Notes: generated from the sequence alone by a model not told the origin. Positions 1 through 13,461 are shown, numbered from the stretch's first letter. The stretch: 64,000 nt of DNA from Carposina sasakii (GCA_014607495.2 CP053160.1:4836001-4900000); one strand, 5' to 3'. Translations and numbers: made by a program.

Positions 1-2
1 AC

Positions 3-1625
3 AACGTTACCATTACTCCGGAAGAGACATTGCCGTGCCCAAAGCCATGTTTGTGCAACACTGAAGGCGAATTCTGAAGATTTCATAGTTAATTGTGCTG
101 GTTATGGCCTAACAGACTTTCCATCGCCCATAGATCCTAGGACAACAACGTTAAATTTAAATAATAATAAACTGACCGAAATTCCGAAGGAAATATCATC
201 ACTGAAGAAATTAAAAGTATTAAATGCCAACCAAAACTCTATCATGGAATTATCTTCTGGAGTAAGTAGTTTCTTTATTTTATTATATTGGTTTCTCTAC
301 ATTTCAGAGTTAGTCATCGAGTCTCAGTTCTAAACAGTCTATTTTTGACAAGGAATCTATCACAAATAGGTATATAGTGCAGACTACGTGAATAAATTCC
401 TAAACAGCATTTTTATTCACATTTAATAAGAGAATTGTGTTTATGTTTCAGTCCGTGAGTGAACTTCCAGAATTGGAAGTGCTGGAGCTGGCATCTAACA
501 GATTGATCGAATTTCCGAAGGATTTAAAAAATGGATTTGGATTATTAAAGCTGACAACGCCTTGACTTAGGAGACAACGATATGAGAACGGTAGTTATTT
601 ATAATGCAAAATGTTAATATAATAAAAATAATTAAGTTATACACTTCCTAACATGCAGTAAAATTAAAGTAGTTTCGTATAATCGAAATTGTTGGATTGT
701 CAAATAGTGAACAACGATGTCTTTTTAGTAGTACTTACATAACTGAACAAAATTTCTATAAATGTGTTGTATGTTTTGATATTCATACATACATTATTTG
801 GATTTATTCTACTAATATAGTAGCCCAGACAAGTATTAGAAAGTTTGCGGAGGCAACATTGTAAAATAATATTTAAATCTGTTTCAGGAATTAACCCCAG
901 ACTACTTTTCAAACTTCCAAGCATTGCAAACATTGACGTTACCTACATCTACTCCTGAATTGCTCGACCATTTGTGTGCATCAAGTAGCCTAAACTTGAA
1001 TGTGGTTTGCACTGGTTCATGTAAAACTGATACACATGAATGTTCAGACACGACGGATGACAATGATAATGGATTATCAGATGCTGTTTTATCAGGCAGC
1101 ATAGCTTTCCAAGAGAACGTAGACCCCTCCATTGATATTTCTAATCATGTAAATGAAGATATCGGAACCGAAGCAACAACAGCTGCACCTTTATCTAGAG
1201 ACAATACAACTCCGACAGATACTCCAATTGATGATAACAATGCTACTCCTACTGTTCTGGTAGAAAGCACGACAGTAGATGATTTTTCACTTCGTTCAGC
1301 TGTAGACCAAGCAAGTGGTGGAATAGCAAAATTCAACAACATTGTGGAAGCTCCTAAAGACGTAAATGGTACAGAAACTGATGTCAAAGTTGGGGCAACC
1401 ACTTCCGACACAAAAACCGGAGGTGTTGATAAAGGTATCATTGGAATGATAGTGGCTGGTATGGTCCTCGTAGTTGCCGGCATTACAATTAAGAAAAACT
1501 GGAGTTCAATAAAGAATAAATTTTCTTCCGACTCTCGAACGCCTGATCGAAGAGCTAATGGGCATGCACCAGAAGAAGTTCCTTTACAAAATAATGATCA
1601 AAATAAAGACAAAAGCCCAGTCTAA
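3..1625 (+). CDS. Leucine-rich-repeat single-pass membrane protein, 3' exons (5' end outside window)
   Basis: Three exons are visible: 3-261 (donor GTAAGT), 452-590 and 888-1625 (TAA stop). All junctions are phase 0. Exon 1 carries a cysteine pattern typical of an LRR N-terminal cap (CPKPCLC) and then LRR-like repeats (LNLNNNKLTEIPKEI; LEVLELASNRLIEFPKDL; LDLGDNDM). The last exon encodes a Ser/Thr/Asp-rich, probably extracellular stalk, one transmembrane helix at about 1434-1490 (GIIGMIVAGMVLVVAGITI) and a basic 44-residue tail, so a type I plasma-membrane protein is inferred. Two frame breaks occur. One lies near 72-75, where frame 3 hits TGA but the next frame continues the LRR. The other is an extra C at 560-561, which makes exon 2 139 nt instead of the 138 needed. 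The open reading frame after each break and the matching phases argue for sequence errors or a very young pseudogene. The family member was not identified. Confidence 0.8.
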
Positions 1626-1850
1626 AATATACGTTAAATGGTGTGTATGTGCGGTTTCGATCTGAACGTGTTGCTATAGTTCCACCCCAGATAGTTGTCT
1701 GTTTATGATAACTTCATTACATACTAAATGTAATGGCTCAAATAGGTACATAACATAACCCAAGAAAGTGATGTCTCTTGTATTTGTAAATATTATGGAA
1801 TTGTGAATTTAATTTCGGTATATTATGTTTAAGTTTAACATAACAGTAAC
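1626..1850. other. 3' flank/UTR of the LRR gene
   Basis: AT-rich non-coding sequence after the stop codon. No AATAAA lies in this stretch; the first good one is inside the adjacent repeat near 2063. The true 3' UTR end is therefore unclear. Confidence 0.4.
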
Positions 1851-2821
1851 GTCGATTCCGGCAGGCACAACTTATTCTTAAACGTAATTAAACCTAAAAA
1901 TTTAGGTTTAATTACAATTACAATCAAAAGCTATTCTGGCAGTCACTTTTCTGACAGGTGGCAACTAAATTTAATTTAAATTGACGTTTCAACTTTTTTT
2001 CAATTCACTTTAGGTTTATGCGTAAAAAGCTATCTAAAAGTTGGCGTTTAAAATATACTTAAAAATAAAGGTGTCTTTTGGAGTCGTCAGCGCTTCAGCG
2101 AACATGATATGTTGTTAAAACGTAAGGTTGTTATAATAACCGTTGTTAGAGAAGTACCAGAATGGTAAAAAAGACGACAAAATAATCCAGTGATTATCCA
2201 CTCCTACAAGAACTCCTTCTGTGCCAGTTTTATTTTGTTTATTTTGATGTTTTAAGAACATTAGTCCCGTTTCCTATGTTTTCTAGAAAGTTTCCGTTCA
2301 TTACTACCCCTCGTAATCTGATTTTTTTTTTACTAAAGACATGGACATGGACGCATGGTCTCTTTCTTCTATGGTTTAGGATTTCTTTGCCTTTCTTTCG
2401 GGATGAAAAAAAAAGTATATTTTTTGCTTTTATTAATAATATTTATTTATATTATTTATTCATTTTTTGCTCTTGCGTTCACTCTTTTCTTTTTTTGACG
2501 GCATATACTGGCAACACAGATTATTAAATTAAGAAATGTCAGCTTTTTAGGTTTAGGATAAAGCGTGCGGTCATAATAGCTTTAGCGACTAAGATTAAAA
2601 ATTCAAACAACAATTTTATTGTTTTAAGCAGAAATGATAGGTTTTATCGTGATTCAAATGATGTCATGATGTTCCTTTTTTAAAGTAGAATATCTTAGGC
2701 GTGGTTTAATCAAAATACATGAATTTACACGTACAATGAATTTAAATTTACTAAATTTATAGTCATTTTAAATTTAGATATTTTTACGTAAATTTAGGTG
2801 TGTGTGACTGCCGGAATCGAC
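1851..2821. repeat. DNA-transposon-like element with inverted ends GTCGATTCCGGCAG
   Basis: The left end reads GTCGATTCCGGCAGGCAC. The right end (2803-2821) is its reverse complement with one mismatch (GTGACTGCCGGAATCGAC). The 971-bp interior is AT-rich, encodes nothing recognisable and holds a perfect 30-bp palindrome (1885-1914, TAATTAAACCTAAA arms). A shorter relative with the same ends lies at about 56666-56768. A non-autonomous TIR element is inferred; no clear target duplication was seen. Confidence 0.6.
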
Positions 2822-3481
2822 CACAGTAGTAGTGGTATTAAGCAGTTTTTTTGTGTGTTGAGAACGAATAGAATTTATTTTAAAATGCACTGCATTTAAT
2901 GAATTTTATCTCTTTATATAACCAAACACAAAACAAAGGCTTAGTTTAAATTTCTAGGTTATTTAACATGTTTAAGTTTGTTTTAATTTAAAATGTTGAA
3001 CAAAATGTACCTACTGAAGTACTATAACATTTTTATTTTTTACTTTGTGATAGTTGTTTATATTTATTATTACAGAAAACAAAATGTGAACTTGTTATTT
3101 TTTTATTTAAAGTTAAGTTTTTTTATTATGAGTACTTTTGGATATATAAGAGAAAATCTAGAAAATGTTTATAGTGAAATCACTGTTATACTATATTTTT
3201 ATATTTTATTTTCTACATAATAGGAATATGCAAGTCAATGATTGGAATTATTCGCCATGAAACCACTTTTAAACATTGAAAAATATGTAATGTTTAGGTA
3301 CTATGTAAAGAGCTATAGAAAAATTACGCGTAAAACATAATTCTTTTTATAAAATTATTAATAAAATTCTTTCTCTAATACATAACAAAAAAACGTCACA
3401 TTATTCCGCAATAGGCAAAATTTCAATCACATTCAGTTCGTCGATTGTCGTTGTTTGTTGTATTGTAAACATCCAATTCAG
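2822..3481. other. Non-coding AT-rich stretch
   Basis: Only low-complexity ORFs full of Phe, Tyr and Leu occur here, as expected by chance in AT-rich DNA. No gene seen. Confidence 0.5.
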
Positions 3482-3709
3482 ATAAAAAATGCTGGAAAAC
3501 AGAATGCAGTCAAGAAGCCCGAGTTCAATGAGTAGTTGGAGCAATCAGGTCATGAAACATTCAACATGGCAACAATGGGAGCTGAGATGAAAGTGGATGA
3601 GACAAAGGCCAAAGAGAGCGGGTCGCGGCCCCAAGCTGAGCCGGCTAACAGACGGATGTGCGCTCCACTCCACAAACCCCAGCGCACCGTTATGGTTCCT
3701 CCACGATAA
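3482..3709 (+). pseudogene. Coding-like island with one in-frame stop, unidentified
   Basis: This is a GC-richer island in AT-rich DNA. It opens right after a plausible splice acceptor (CCAATTCAG, ending at 3481) and runs 76 codons in one frame to TAA at 3707-3709. A single in-frame TAG lies at 3533-3535. The translation is hydrophilic and basic (for example PEFNE before the stop; MGAEMKVDETKAKESGS after it) and has no hydrophobic or low-complexity bias. It could be an orphan exon, a retroposed cDNA fragment, or an exon in which TAG stands for GAG through sequence error. Product not recognised. Confidence 0.3.
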
Positions 3710-3784
3710 ACAGGCTTAGCTAAATCTTTTTAACATTAGCTTAATTTAATATTAGAGAATAATCTTAATCTATTCTATACATAT

Positions 3785-4074
3785 AATAAAAATGTAACGG
3801 ATCGCTGTCTGTACATGGAAGATATATAAGAAAAAATATTATAGGAGACTTTTATTAACGCAATAGTAACTAAAAGAATGATTTTTTTTGAATTTTTGTC
3901 TGTTTGTCTGTGCGTTTGTGCACGCTAATCTCAGAAACGGCTGAATCGATTTCGATGCAGTTTTCAGGAATACATTGTTACAGGTCCCACTTAACATATA
4001 GGCTTTTTATCCCGGGAAAATGTTTTTTGTTTTTTCTGTAGTCCACGCGGACGGAGTCGCGGGCGTCCGCTAGG
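3785..4074 (-). repeat. RTE-like LINE 3'-end fragment, copy 1
   Basis: Ends in GTCGCGGGCGTCCGCTAG and contains AATCTCAGAAACGGCTGAA and ACATATAGGCTTTTTATCCCGGG. The same blocks recur at 37690-37875, 37908-38225, 41341-41670 and 46349-46562. Read on the minus strand, the fragment starts like the GCCCGCGACTCCGTCCGCGTGG of RTE-type LINE tails. The assignment to RTE is from family knowledge, not a search. Confidence 0.6.
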
Positions 4075-6947
4075 TAATTATATATTTACATACACGATGT
4101 AAAGTACTTATAACTGTACATAACCTAGTATATGAAAATAGATACATACAATGCAATACCATATCAATGTGAAAAATAATACAGCGCTAGCTAGTCACGG
4201 ATGTAACAACACAATTTGAGCTCTCACGCCATACAACTATAAAGGATCTCATAGCTCTTTACTTCGTGTATAATCTGTGAGATTTTTACTGTGGCACAAA
4301 ATAGAAAAATGCATAGACTGATGAACACATATAGGTACCCTAGCGCTGTGCGGCTGGCTAAATAACTAAAACGCACGCTTTCTTGAAGTTCTACAATAAT
4401 TCCTTACGATTTCATCATCAGAACCTACCCTAAGGATTTACCACCGTCCACAAAACGTATTGAATTCTCATGGACTAGTGAATTTGAGATATTCATGATT
4501 TTTAGATAGGTGCCATGGTAATTTAGGATATAGGTAGATTTATCGTGTTAAATTCATTCAAGTGAAGCTAATAAAAGAGCGTTAAAAAACAGGTCACGAA
4601 TAACCATTTCTTTCCTCAGAATTAAAGTATACCATGATATCAAATGGTATGGCGGGTCGTTGACACGCCGTTTGTCAGGTCTATGCCCTGCTGTAAACAA
4701 AAAACTGCGCAGCGGCAGCCAGCCTCTGCACCGTACCTACACTACACATGCACCTCCCGGATATACATATAGCCCATCCACTTACGTCCGCCTTTTGATC
4801 AGCGACGTGTGTATGACTCAAGTGCACTGCCCTCGTTCCACATTTAGTTTTCAGATAATTTTCCAATATATCACATTCGCACACAATGCTATGCTTATAT
4901 TTCCAGAACATATTGGAATCAAGATGAATAAAATCTGGCAAATTACTACGAAAACTACTTAGTTGCTAATTGAATCACAACTTTTGTACTTTCTGGCATC
5001 TGATACTAAGGCGCTGAGGATTAGAGGGATTAATTTGACAAAAGTAAAACCTAAGTTGAATGAAAGGCTTGACTCGGCACAGTAACCTTTCACATTTGAG
5101 TGGTTTAAGGTAGGGTCTACTTCTCCTGCTTGTGCAACTGAACATTAAACTCCATACCACATAATAAATACCTAGCTGCACGGTAGATGCAATATTTTAT
5201 TGGTTCAACTAGAATCTATGTATTAAACGCGATATTCCCATTTATTATAATGATTTGCACCGCGCAATACAAAACACTAAAGTTAGACCTTTCATGAAGA
5301 CAAAGAGCTTTATAGTTTGGTTTAGAGTCGCAGGTGAATTATATATTTAGAAAAGAACGAAACTAGTCATTGTAAGGCGATTTATACACACCCGCACCCG
5401 GGCCTAGTGCAACCTGTTCCAGATTTTACGATATCATCTCGGCCCAGTTTGTTTAATGTTTAACTTTCAAATGTAAGGTAGACGACTTTATGATACTAAT
5501 AAACTTCTAAAGAATAAACGACATTTACTATGATGTCGACCGATTGATAAGTAGGTATAAATTACGTAAGATTAGATTGTTCGTACGTGCATGACCTGTG
5601 TACATTAATTATTCTCCTTAGGTGCAGTTCAGTTTTATCTTTAAGTTTTTTAGTTGATAAGAATAAAGAGTGCCTTGAAAACATATTAGCATGGTCAAAA
5701 TTACAAGCCCATTAAGGTGGATACGATAGAAAGCTGCGGTTTCCTGTGCGTCACTTTCCTCGCGGAGGGGCGGCTCACGAGAGAAACCAGCTCGACGCAA
5801 TCGTACATGCCCATTTGTCTGTAGATTGACATCACTATAATCAGCGTAGACGTTTTTATAGTACGTGTTTCAACGATACGACCACCGGGCGGAAAATATT
5901 TTTTTATCAACATCAATAAAATTATTAAATTGATTGAATACTCTAACTAAAATATACTAGCTATGGTTGGTTCTTATGTTAAGTGGTGTACAGAAGTGAG
6001 CATGTTACCATATACATTGTTAAGTATTTTGACCTGTATTGTCTGTCTTGCACCGTTATTGCCGTTAACCATAGTATGCACAACTGCAGTTTCTTGCATA
6101 AAAAGTTACTGGCTGTAACGACGCATGTGCCGTTTCTCAACGAAGGTAGTTGTTTATATTTTAAAAAAATGTTTCTCTTTAATCATATATTAGAGTATCT
6201 GTACCTCTTCGAACTGGGCTGTATGAAATACGTAATAGCGTTTGCGGAAGTGATAACCTAATGTTAATACAAAAGAAATACCACGAGATAAACGAACTCA
6301 CACGTTTCGTAGGAAGCCTTTGTGAGTGCGGTATTAAAGGAAGGCCCTGCCGATGCCACGTGTGAGATGAAGGGCCTGTACGGACAATAATGCGACCACG
6401 AGGTCACGAGGTGACCAACAGATTATATTGGCCTCACTTATAAGTACTGAGTGCCGATGAAATTAAAATGTAAGATGCTGAATGTTATAACCATAAATCA
6501 TTCATAAATCCATACATTGGAATATTTTTCTTGACTGAAGGATTTGTGATATGTATATGTAGAGTAATCCAAAGAACAAATCTAGCATATTTGGCGTACC
6601 GTCAAGTTTGTAGAGCCGATACAAACGACAGTGCTAGGCAGTTCAAATGACCTTTATCAATAATTTGCATGCAACGACTGATTGTACGAGTATGTACTAC
6701 CATAGTGTGTAGAGTAGACATGATCAACTAGCGATGACTACATTCTTTTGTTTTGTTTTATTTGTAGATTTTCAATTGAATTTTAATTGAAAGGTTACAA
6801 AAAGTATCGTATATAATGTAGTAGGTTACCCTGTGCTACTAGGTATTCTGTTTTATATAGTTAGTATTTACAAAAAATATAACATTAAAGGCAAGGCAAT
6901 AAATTAATTATAAAATTATTAATAAATTAATTTTATAGTCCACTCTA
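4075..6947. other. Non-coding intergenic DNA
   Basis: No conserved reading frame or splice-flanked exon was recognised on either strand. The 60-100-residue ORFs here overlap on both strands and have no domain features. Confidence 0.45.
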
Positions 6948-7196
6948 TATTTTTGGTCGTCATATGTCTCCTCACCTACCAATACCGGTTGTTTCCAAAA
7001 TATTAGCGTTGAGTAAATAGACTGCGTTTTTCTGCATTGATGACGCGCGTAGCAAGATTTTTTCACGATTTTGTCTATAAAAAAACTAACATAAACACTA
7101 GACACTATAAATTTCGTCAAGGAATGATTTTTTTTTTGGCATAAACTTACTTTATTTCATGGCACCCTTCGTTAAAGGTGGCAAAAAAAACATTAT
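6948..7196. repeat. Fragment of a TA-flanked MITE family (same family as 57921-58285)
   Basis: Shares TTTTGGTCGTC, GTTGAGTAAATAGACTGCGTTTTTC, CTAACATAAACACTAGACACTATAAAT, ATAAACTTACTTTATTT and the terminal ACCCTTCGTTAAAGGTGGCAA block with the copies at 51783-52148 and 57921-58285. The middle is rearranged and the ends are damaged. Confidence 0.7.
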
Positions 7197-9374
7197 TGCT
7201 AATGCGATGGATGTGTTCACTTCACAGTCGGTTGAATGTCAGAGTTGACGCTCTGTGGTGACTGGCGTGGGTGCGCGGGCGCGTGGCGACGAGGATGATG
7301 TCGCCCACGGAGATTCATCATTTAAACTACCTTTATTTGATTCTTGGTGTGGAAGTCGCCCAAACTTAAAACCCGAAATAGTCATGGAATTATAAAAGTT
7401 AGGTTAACTATGTATTTTTATGTAAATACTTGCGTACCTACAATTGAAAAACGAGAATAATACATTAAGTAGTTGCCTAATATTGTACAATTGTACATCG
7501 TTGCAAATTTTTAAGATACTTTTAAAATTATACCTACCAACAACATAATTAAGTCTTATTTCAATTATCTATTCAGAAGACAATAATTAAGTACTTACTT
7601 ATAAATTATTTATTATACATTACCGCCTCATCGATACATTTCGATGGTTGAGTCAACATCAAAAGAATTACAAAATATATTCTTATGCTAGACAAAAACA
7701 CGTCAGTTTAATTTGGTGCGGCCCGCTGCTAGTTAAATACGGCGCAAAAACTGACTCGCCTTCCGGGTTTCTATGTAGAACACTTCTCATGTAATACGCA
7801 CTTTACACATTATTACAAAAAAATATAATAACAGGTCTGATACACACGTAGTAACCCACGCTGTAATAATGATGACTTTATTCCATACATTTATTTACGT
7901 AGGTCATATAAAAATATGTTATATCAGTACTTATACTAATTTAACTATGCGAGTAGCTTGTTTTTGAGTTTAGATTTAGGTATTCCATTCTATACCACAT
8001 TTATACTTGGCTTATTACCTTACCTTTAAGGTTGTCTTTCTGTTTTCAATATAAATATTGCATTATCTAGATTAGGAGCTATGTATGCATTACATGCTTC
8101 CCTATAAATGTGAGCTGCATCATCAACCTTATCTTTATCACCAACTAAGTAAGGTTACTTAGGTTTATGAAGTTATATACCTATAAGGTTACTTAGGTTA
8201 ATAAAGATATGATTAAAAAGAACAAAATAAACTGGACTTTAGCCCTCTTGAGTTTCAGATTTTTGATCGGCATAAACAGAATTCAGAATTTTAGTGTTCA
8301 TTGTTCCCTTAATCTGTAGGTATCTTTTAAAGTCAGCTTTAAATCAGTTGTTAGACAGAAGAATGATGAAGTTTTTTCTATCGGTCATTATTGCATTGTA
8401 ATGGACAGTCAAAAGATATCTCTCGTGGTCATTAAAACCATGGACCATGACAGCCATAGATGCGTACTCCGACCGAAACAAGTCGTGCCAATGAACTTGG
8501 TTTGGCGCGTACCGAGCGTCGAGATGAGGGCATTGCTTTTTTAGTTTTTACGCAACAAAAACAAACCACGTCGTTTTGTAGAGTGGATTGTTTGACCTTC
8601 GAATGTACCTACTTCTATTAATAAAAACAGCGAAGAAACATTACGTGCATTGAATAATATAAAATGACTGTAAGTAGATCGCTTTTAGATAATTATGCCG
8701 GTTTTCAGCTAGTCGACATAGCCAGTTCGTAATACTGAAGTTATTCTACTAAGTCTTATTCCAGACTAATTTCGTTTCATTATAAATTTCAATGAATAAG
8801 TAACTAGCATATAGGTTCCTTCAAGATAATTGCTCATTAATAATTATAAGATTAACGCACACGTGTTTTAATTGGCACCCAACCTAGTATTGGGATGAAC
8901 TGTTGTGCCATCCATCCCAAACAGTTGTTGTGTGTTATTGTAAAAACAAAATAACGCTTCACTTACGTAGGTGGGTCCATCTCGAACGCTTTGGTACATT
9001 AGCGCAAATTGTGCTGATTTTGACGTAGCACAGGTGTGCCGGGCAAGGTGAAAATAAAAATATTAAATTTTTATTCTGCTTTTTGTTTAATGCCCTCGCT
9101 TGCTTGGTGGAGTGCATGGTAGTCTTTATTTTCCAATATGCAGATGCATTATTTGCTTTGCTATTTATTGCTGTGTGTGTGACATTTTCTGTGCTATCGT
9201 ATACATTGATTGCGTCTCTAAGTTTAATTAATAAATACTGTGACCCTATAGCTTTATCTACGCTTGCGCATTATATTACGCTTTTGTTAGGCGAGAACAT
9301 GGAGGCTTATCCATCGAGAACTGAAAGGTGCCATATGATTTTTATGTTCAGTATCTATATTATTATTATTCTCA
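7197..9374. other. Non-coding intergenic DNA
   Basis: No gene recognised. A chance-like hydrophobic ORF at 9083-9385 sits just upstream of the LINE endonuclease. It could be LINE 5' sequence, but it has no ORF1-type features. Confidence 0.4.
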
Positions 9375-12300
9375 ATGCATTATAACAGACTGCTAATTTA
9401 TTACCAAAATTGTGGTGGGATGAAAACAAAACTAAAAGACTTGAGATTAAATGCACTGGCCTCTGACTACGATGTTATTATTCTTGTTGAAACTTGGCTA
9501 TTTACGAATGACGTCCTGGACTCTGAAGCAGCCCTTGAATCTTACACTGTGTTTCGACGCGACCGCGATCTCGGTATTGCGCAGAAGAAGGGGGGCGGTG
9601 GGATCTTAGTCGCTGTAAAGAGCTCCATAAAAGTTGTGAGGCGTCTGGATCTCGAGACTGCTGATCTCGAGGAGATGTATTTAAGCTTCTTCTTAGGTAC
9701 CGGGAGACTTATGCTCTGCGCGTGCTACATTCCAACTGGCGCAAAGTACTGCGTATATGACAGATACTTTGGCAAGTTGCAGGATATTTGCAGTGCAACA
9801 CCCTCATCTGAGTTCATTCTAATAGGAGATTTTAACTTGACTCGCTTGGAACGTGGCCTTTTTAAGAGGGCTCTCTTCCGCCTTGCGGGCCATCCGAGTC
9901 AAACAACGATGTTGCTCAACTCATTGGTCGCTCCATGAAGCCGCTTTGAATTTGAGCCAGTTCAATGGTATCCTAAATGAGAACAACAGATCGCTTGACC
10001 TGGTTCTGAGTACTCTCCGCAATTGCCTGGTTACCCGTGCGACCGACCCACTCTTGAATGTTGTTCCCCATCATCCTCCTTTGGATATTATTATTTGCTC
10101 TGTGTCATCGCCTGCAGTTATCGCATCCTTGGATATTAAAAAACGAAACTTTTATAAAGCTGACTACGAGAAAATTAACACTGCTCTACGGAGTATCGAT
10201 TGGTCCATTGAGCTCAATGGTCATGACCCAGAATCATCGGTTGATATTTTCTATGACTATATAAATGACGACTTATTAACTTACACGTACCCCTTGTAAA
10301 AATTAAATGCCGACGCTTTCCCGTGAATGGTTTTCTAAAGGTCTTATTAGAGCCGTAAGGCGAAAGCATAAGTTGTGGAAGCGTTGGATGATATATAGAT
10401 CATTAGCAGGGACTACCAAGAGTTTGCACTTCTTCGCACTCGTGTCAAAAACCTTTTATCAGGGTCTGTTACAAAAAGGCGGTACATCGATAATGTGGAA
10501 AAGTCTTTGAGGAAAAATGTTAAATATTTTTGGAAATATTCATCTGGCCTTAGAGCTTCAAACACGGGTTATCCCCAAACTATGAAAATGGGTCTAGACT
10601 CCTCTGACAACCCGAGAGATATATGCGAAATGTTCTCTTCGCACTTTAGGTCTACATTGGAACCTGTGTCAGACTGCGCCTACAATTTGGACTTTGAGGA
10701 GGTGGAAAACCCTAACACGGTCGTACTAAGTAATCTTGCATTTTCAACACTAGATGTGCACAGTGCCTTGAAACAAATTGATCCAAGTAAAGGACCAGGC
10801 CCGGACGGAATTAGCCCTTTATTCCTGAAGCAAACGCGTGATTACCTCAGGCGCTGCCTCTGCAAATGATTTTCAACAAATGCCTACAATATGGAATGTT
10901 TCCGCTCAGATGGAAAAAGGCTGTTCATATCACACCTATATACAAATCTGGAGCTAAAGAAAATGTCGAAAACTACAGGCCTATTTCTATCCTCTCTAGC
11001 ATTCCTAAGGTTTTTGAGAAATTAGTGCACCATCACTTACACTCTGCATTAAGAAACAACATAATGGAGGAGCAACATGGTTTCGTGAAGGGGAAGTCCA
11101 CTATCACCAATCTTTTGCTTTACACCAATTATCTGTTTGGCTCCTTAGACCGTAATGTTCAAGTGGAAGCTGTATACACGGATTTTCGGAAGGCTTTCGA
11201 CAAGGTGGACCATTTGATTCTACTAAGGAAACTATCGTTTAACGGAATCAAGGGCAATCTTCTTCGCTGGTTTGCATCATACATGCAGAGTCGCACGCAA
11301 TCCGTGGTCATCAATGGACACAGCTCTATGCCCGTGTCGGTCTCCTCTGGGGTACCACAGGGATCTATTCTGGGACCTCTCCTGTTTGTACTCTTCGTCA
11401 ACGACCTGTCGTCCTGTTTCAAGTTTAGCAAAATTCTATTGTACGCTGACGACTTAAAAATATACTGTAGGGTCAATGATACCAATGACGTATCACTACT
11501 GCATTTTTAGCTGACCATTGGATAGGTTTGACACTTACTGTAAAGCTAACAAGCTATTCTTGGCTTACGACAAGTGCAAGCACGTTAGGTTGTCACCAGA
11601 AAGAAAAATGTTATCCCATCTGTATTTCACCTTGGTGGAAATATGCTGGACACGGAGTCAGGTATACGTGATTTGGGTATTTATCTCGACTCTAAGCTGG
11701 TGCTCGACTTGCACGTGGATCACATCCTAACTAGAGGTCTTGTACCGAATGTTAGGTTTTATTAACCGGGTGACTAAATCTTTCAAGCATAAGGACACAA
11801 TAATCACGCTGTACAACTCCCTAGTCAGATCACACGTGGACTACGCCTCTTGCATATGGAACCCGTTTTATAATGTGTACTGTGACGGGGTAGAGATGGT
11901 GCAGAAGAAGTTTCTAAGAATGCTGAACTACAGAATGCATGCACCCCGTTGTTCATACAGCGATCTGCTACACAGATATAATATCCTATCACTGAAAGAC
12001 AGACGTGCTGTGATGGACGCTGTCGTACTCCGAAATATTTGTGTGGGCGAGTTCAACTGCCCACAATTACTTTCGGAGTTACACTTTCGTACTCCTGCGA
12101 AGGCCACGCGCTGCAGGAAGCTTTTCTCGACGTCTAGAACTAGGACTAACACTGGGCAACGAGCACCATTACATAGAATGTGTAATGATTAAGTAATATA
12201 ACAAATGTTTAACGATGTTGATATGTTTGCATGTTCTCGCTACTGTTTTAAAAAAGCTATTAGCCAAATTATGAGCGCTCAATAGACATAAGGCATTATA

Positions 12301-12566
12301 AAGTGTGTATAGTGGTATGTTTTAGCCTGAGTATCTTATGTATGTATGTTTATTTTTATTTTTTATATTTTGTTGTATTTATGCATATGTATATTTTGTG
12401 AAATGTAATAGTTTTAGCTTTAATTATAATAGTGTGTGTTCTCAGTGAAACGTGTTCAAGGACACTGATGTAATTAGTATTCTTTTTATACAATTATGTT
12501 TTACATATACATCTGTGTCTGCTTGTTTCCAAATAAATAAATAAATAAAATAAAATAAAATAAAAA
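9375..12566 (+). mobile_element. Decayed non-LTR retrotransposon (LINE), endonuclease plus reverse transcriptase
   Basis: ORF2-type protein can be followed across at least six frame changes. The apurinic-type endonuclease (about 9375-10120) shows NCGGMKTKL, VETW, GGGGILVAV and LIGDFNL. The reverse transcriptase (about 10495-11510) shows PGPDGISPLFL, NYRPISILSSIPKVFEK, TDFRKAFDKVDH, SGVPQGSILGPLLF and the catalytic YADD. A C-terminal part (11740-12192) resembles the region after the RT thumb (DYASCIWNPFY). The 3' UTR runs to an AAATA/AAATAA repeat tail at about 12530-12566. No ORF1 was recognised upstream, so the copy is 5'-truncated or very diverged. Motif style suggests the Jockey/CR1 group. 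It cannot be active. Confidence 0.9.
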
Positions 12567-13225
12567 TACTCACTGTTATCCGATGTTATCGGTTTCACTT
12601 CGTATAGGGCCAGCTGCCGTTCAGTCACACGAGTTTCATAAACTTTACACCGAGATAGACCAGCTCAACTTTATATCATAATCATAATGAATGATTAATT
12701 TTAAAATAATCATGACTAGTTATTGTGAAAGCTATTTAAATCTGTCTACCTATCTATTAGCATATAGAATAGAAAGGCAAGATAGAAATACGTAGGTACT
12801 CGTATACATAATAATATTGATTGCGCAATTGGTCACAAATAAAATAATATGTTTACATTACACGTGAACGTGTTTTTAAGCAGGACCATTACCCTTGTTT
12901 GTGTTATTTATGATATAGCAGATTTGTGAAAGTTACTACAAAAAGCAGTTCGCTTTGAACCAAATTAATTAAGGATAAAGTAGGACTAAGCCATAATTAT
13001 ACATTTCTTCAGAAGCTTTGTAATGTAGATCTAAATAAAACCATTAATATTTTAAAATAACGTATGTGTCAATGCAACTTTAAAACTAATAGTGGTGATT
13101 GAGGTGTCTACCACGTATTGCATATATCGACGACTAGTTTTTTTTTCATAAAACGCCGTGAATGCTGTGTTTAGTGCGCAATATTAATCACATTATCAAG
13201 CAGGGGCTAGAGTCACAGAATAATA
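12567..13225. other. Non-coding intergenic DNA
   Basis: AT-rich; no gene or clear repeat structure seen. Confidence 0.4.
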
Positions 13226-13461
13226 CAGGGTGTAACAAAAAGGGTATGTTAAGCGAAAAGCTATGTAAATAGCCCACTATAGAGAACCTATCTACAAAAT
13301 TTAAGACTCGAAATCACATTTTTATTTTTCAAGATTGTATGAAAATTCCTGAGATATTTAAAAATTCTCCATACTATCCGGAAAAATAAACATGTGATTT
13401 CAGGTCTCAAATTTTGTGGATAGGTTCTCTACAGTGGGCTGTTCATATAGCTTTTCGCTTA
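13226..13461. mobile_element. Palindromic MITE, copy 1 (right tip lost)
   Basis: Begins TA|CAGGGTGTAACAAAAAGGGT and folds back on itself: AAGCGAAAAGCTATGTAAATAG on the left pairs with its inverted copy near 13440-13461. Closely matches the complete copy at 50395-50643, but the final TGTTACACCCTG is missing. Confidence 0.8.

Noticed and set aside
1145..1483. 112-codon ORF antisense to the LRR last exon
   Set aside because: Mirror of the Ser/Thr-rich coding strand; the plus strand has the transmembrane segment, splice site and stop.
2276..3220. Phe/Tyr/Leu-rich ORFs at 2276-2527 and 2993-3220
   Set aside because: Products of poly-T and AT-rich DNA; they look like membrane proteins only by composition.
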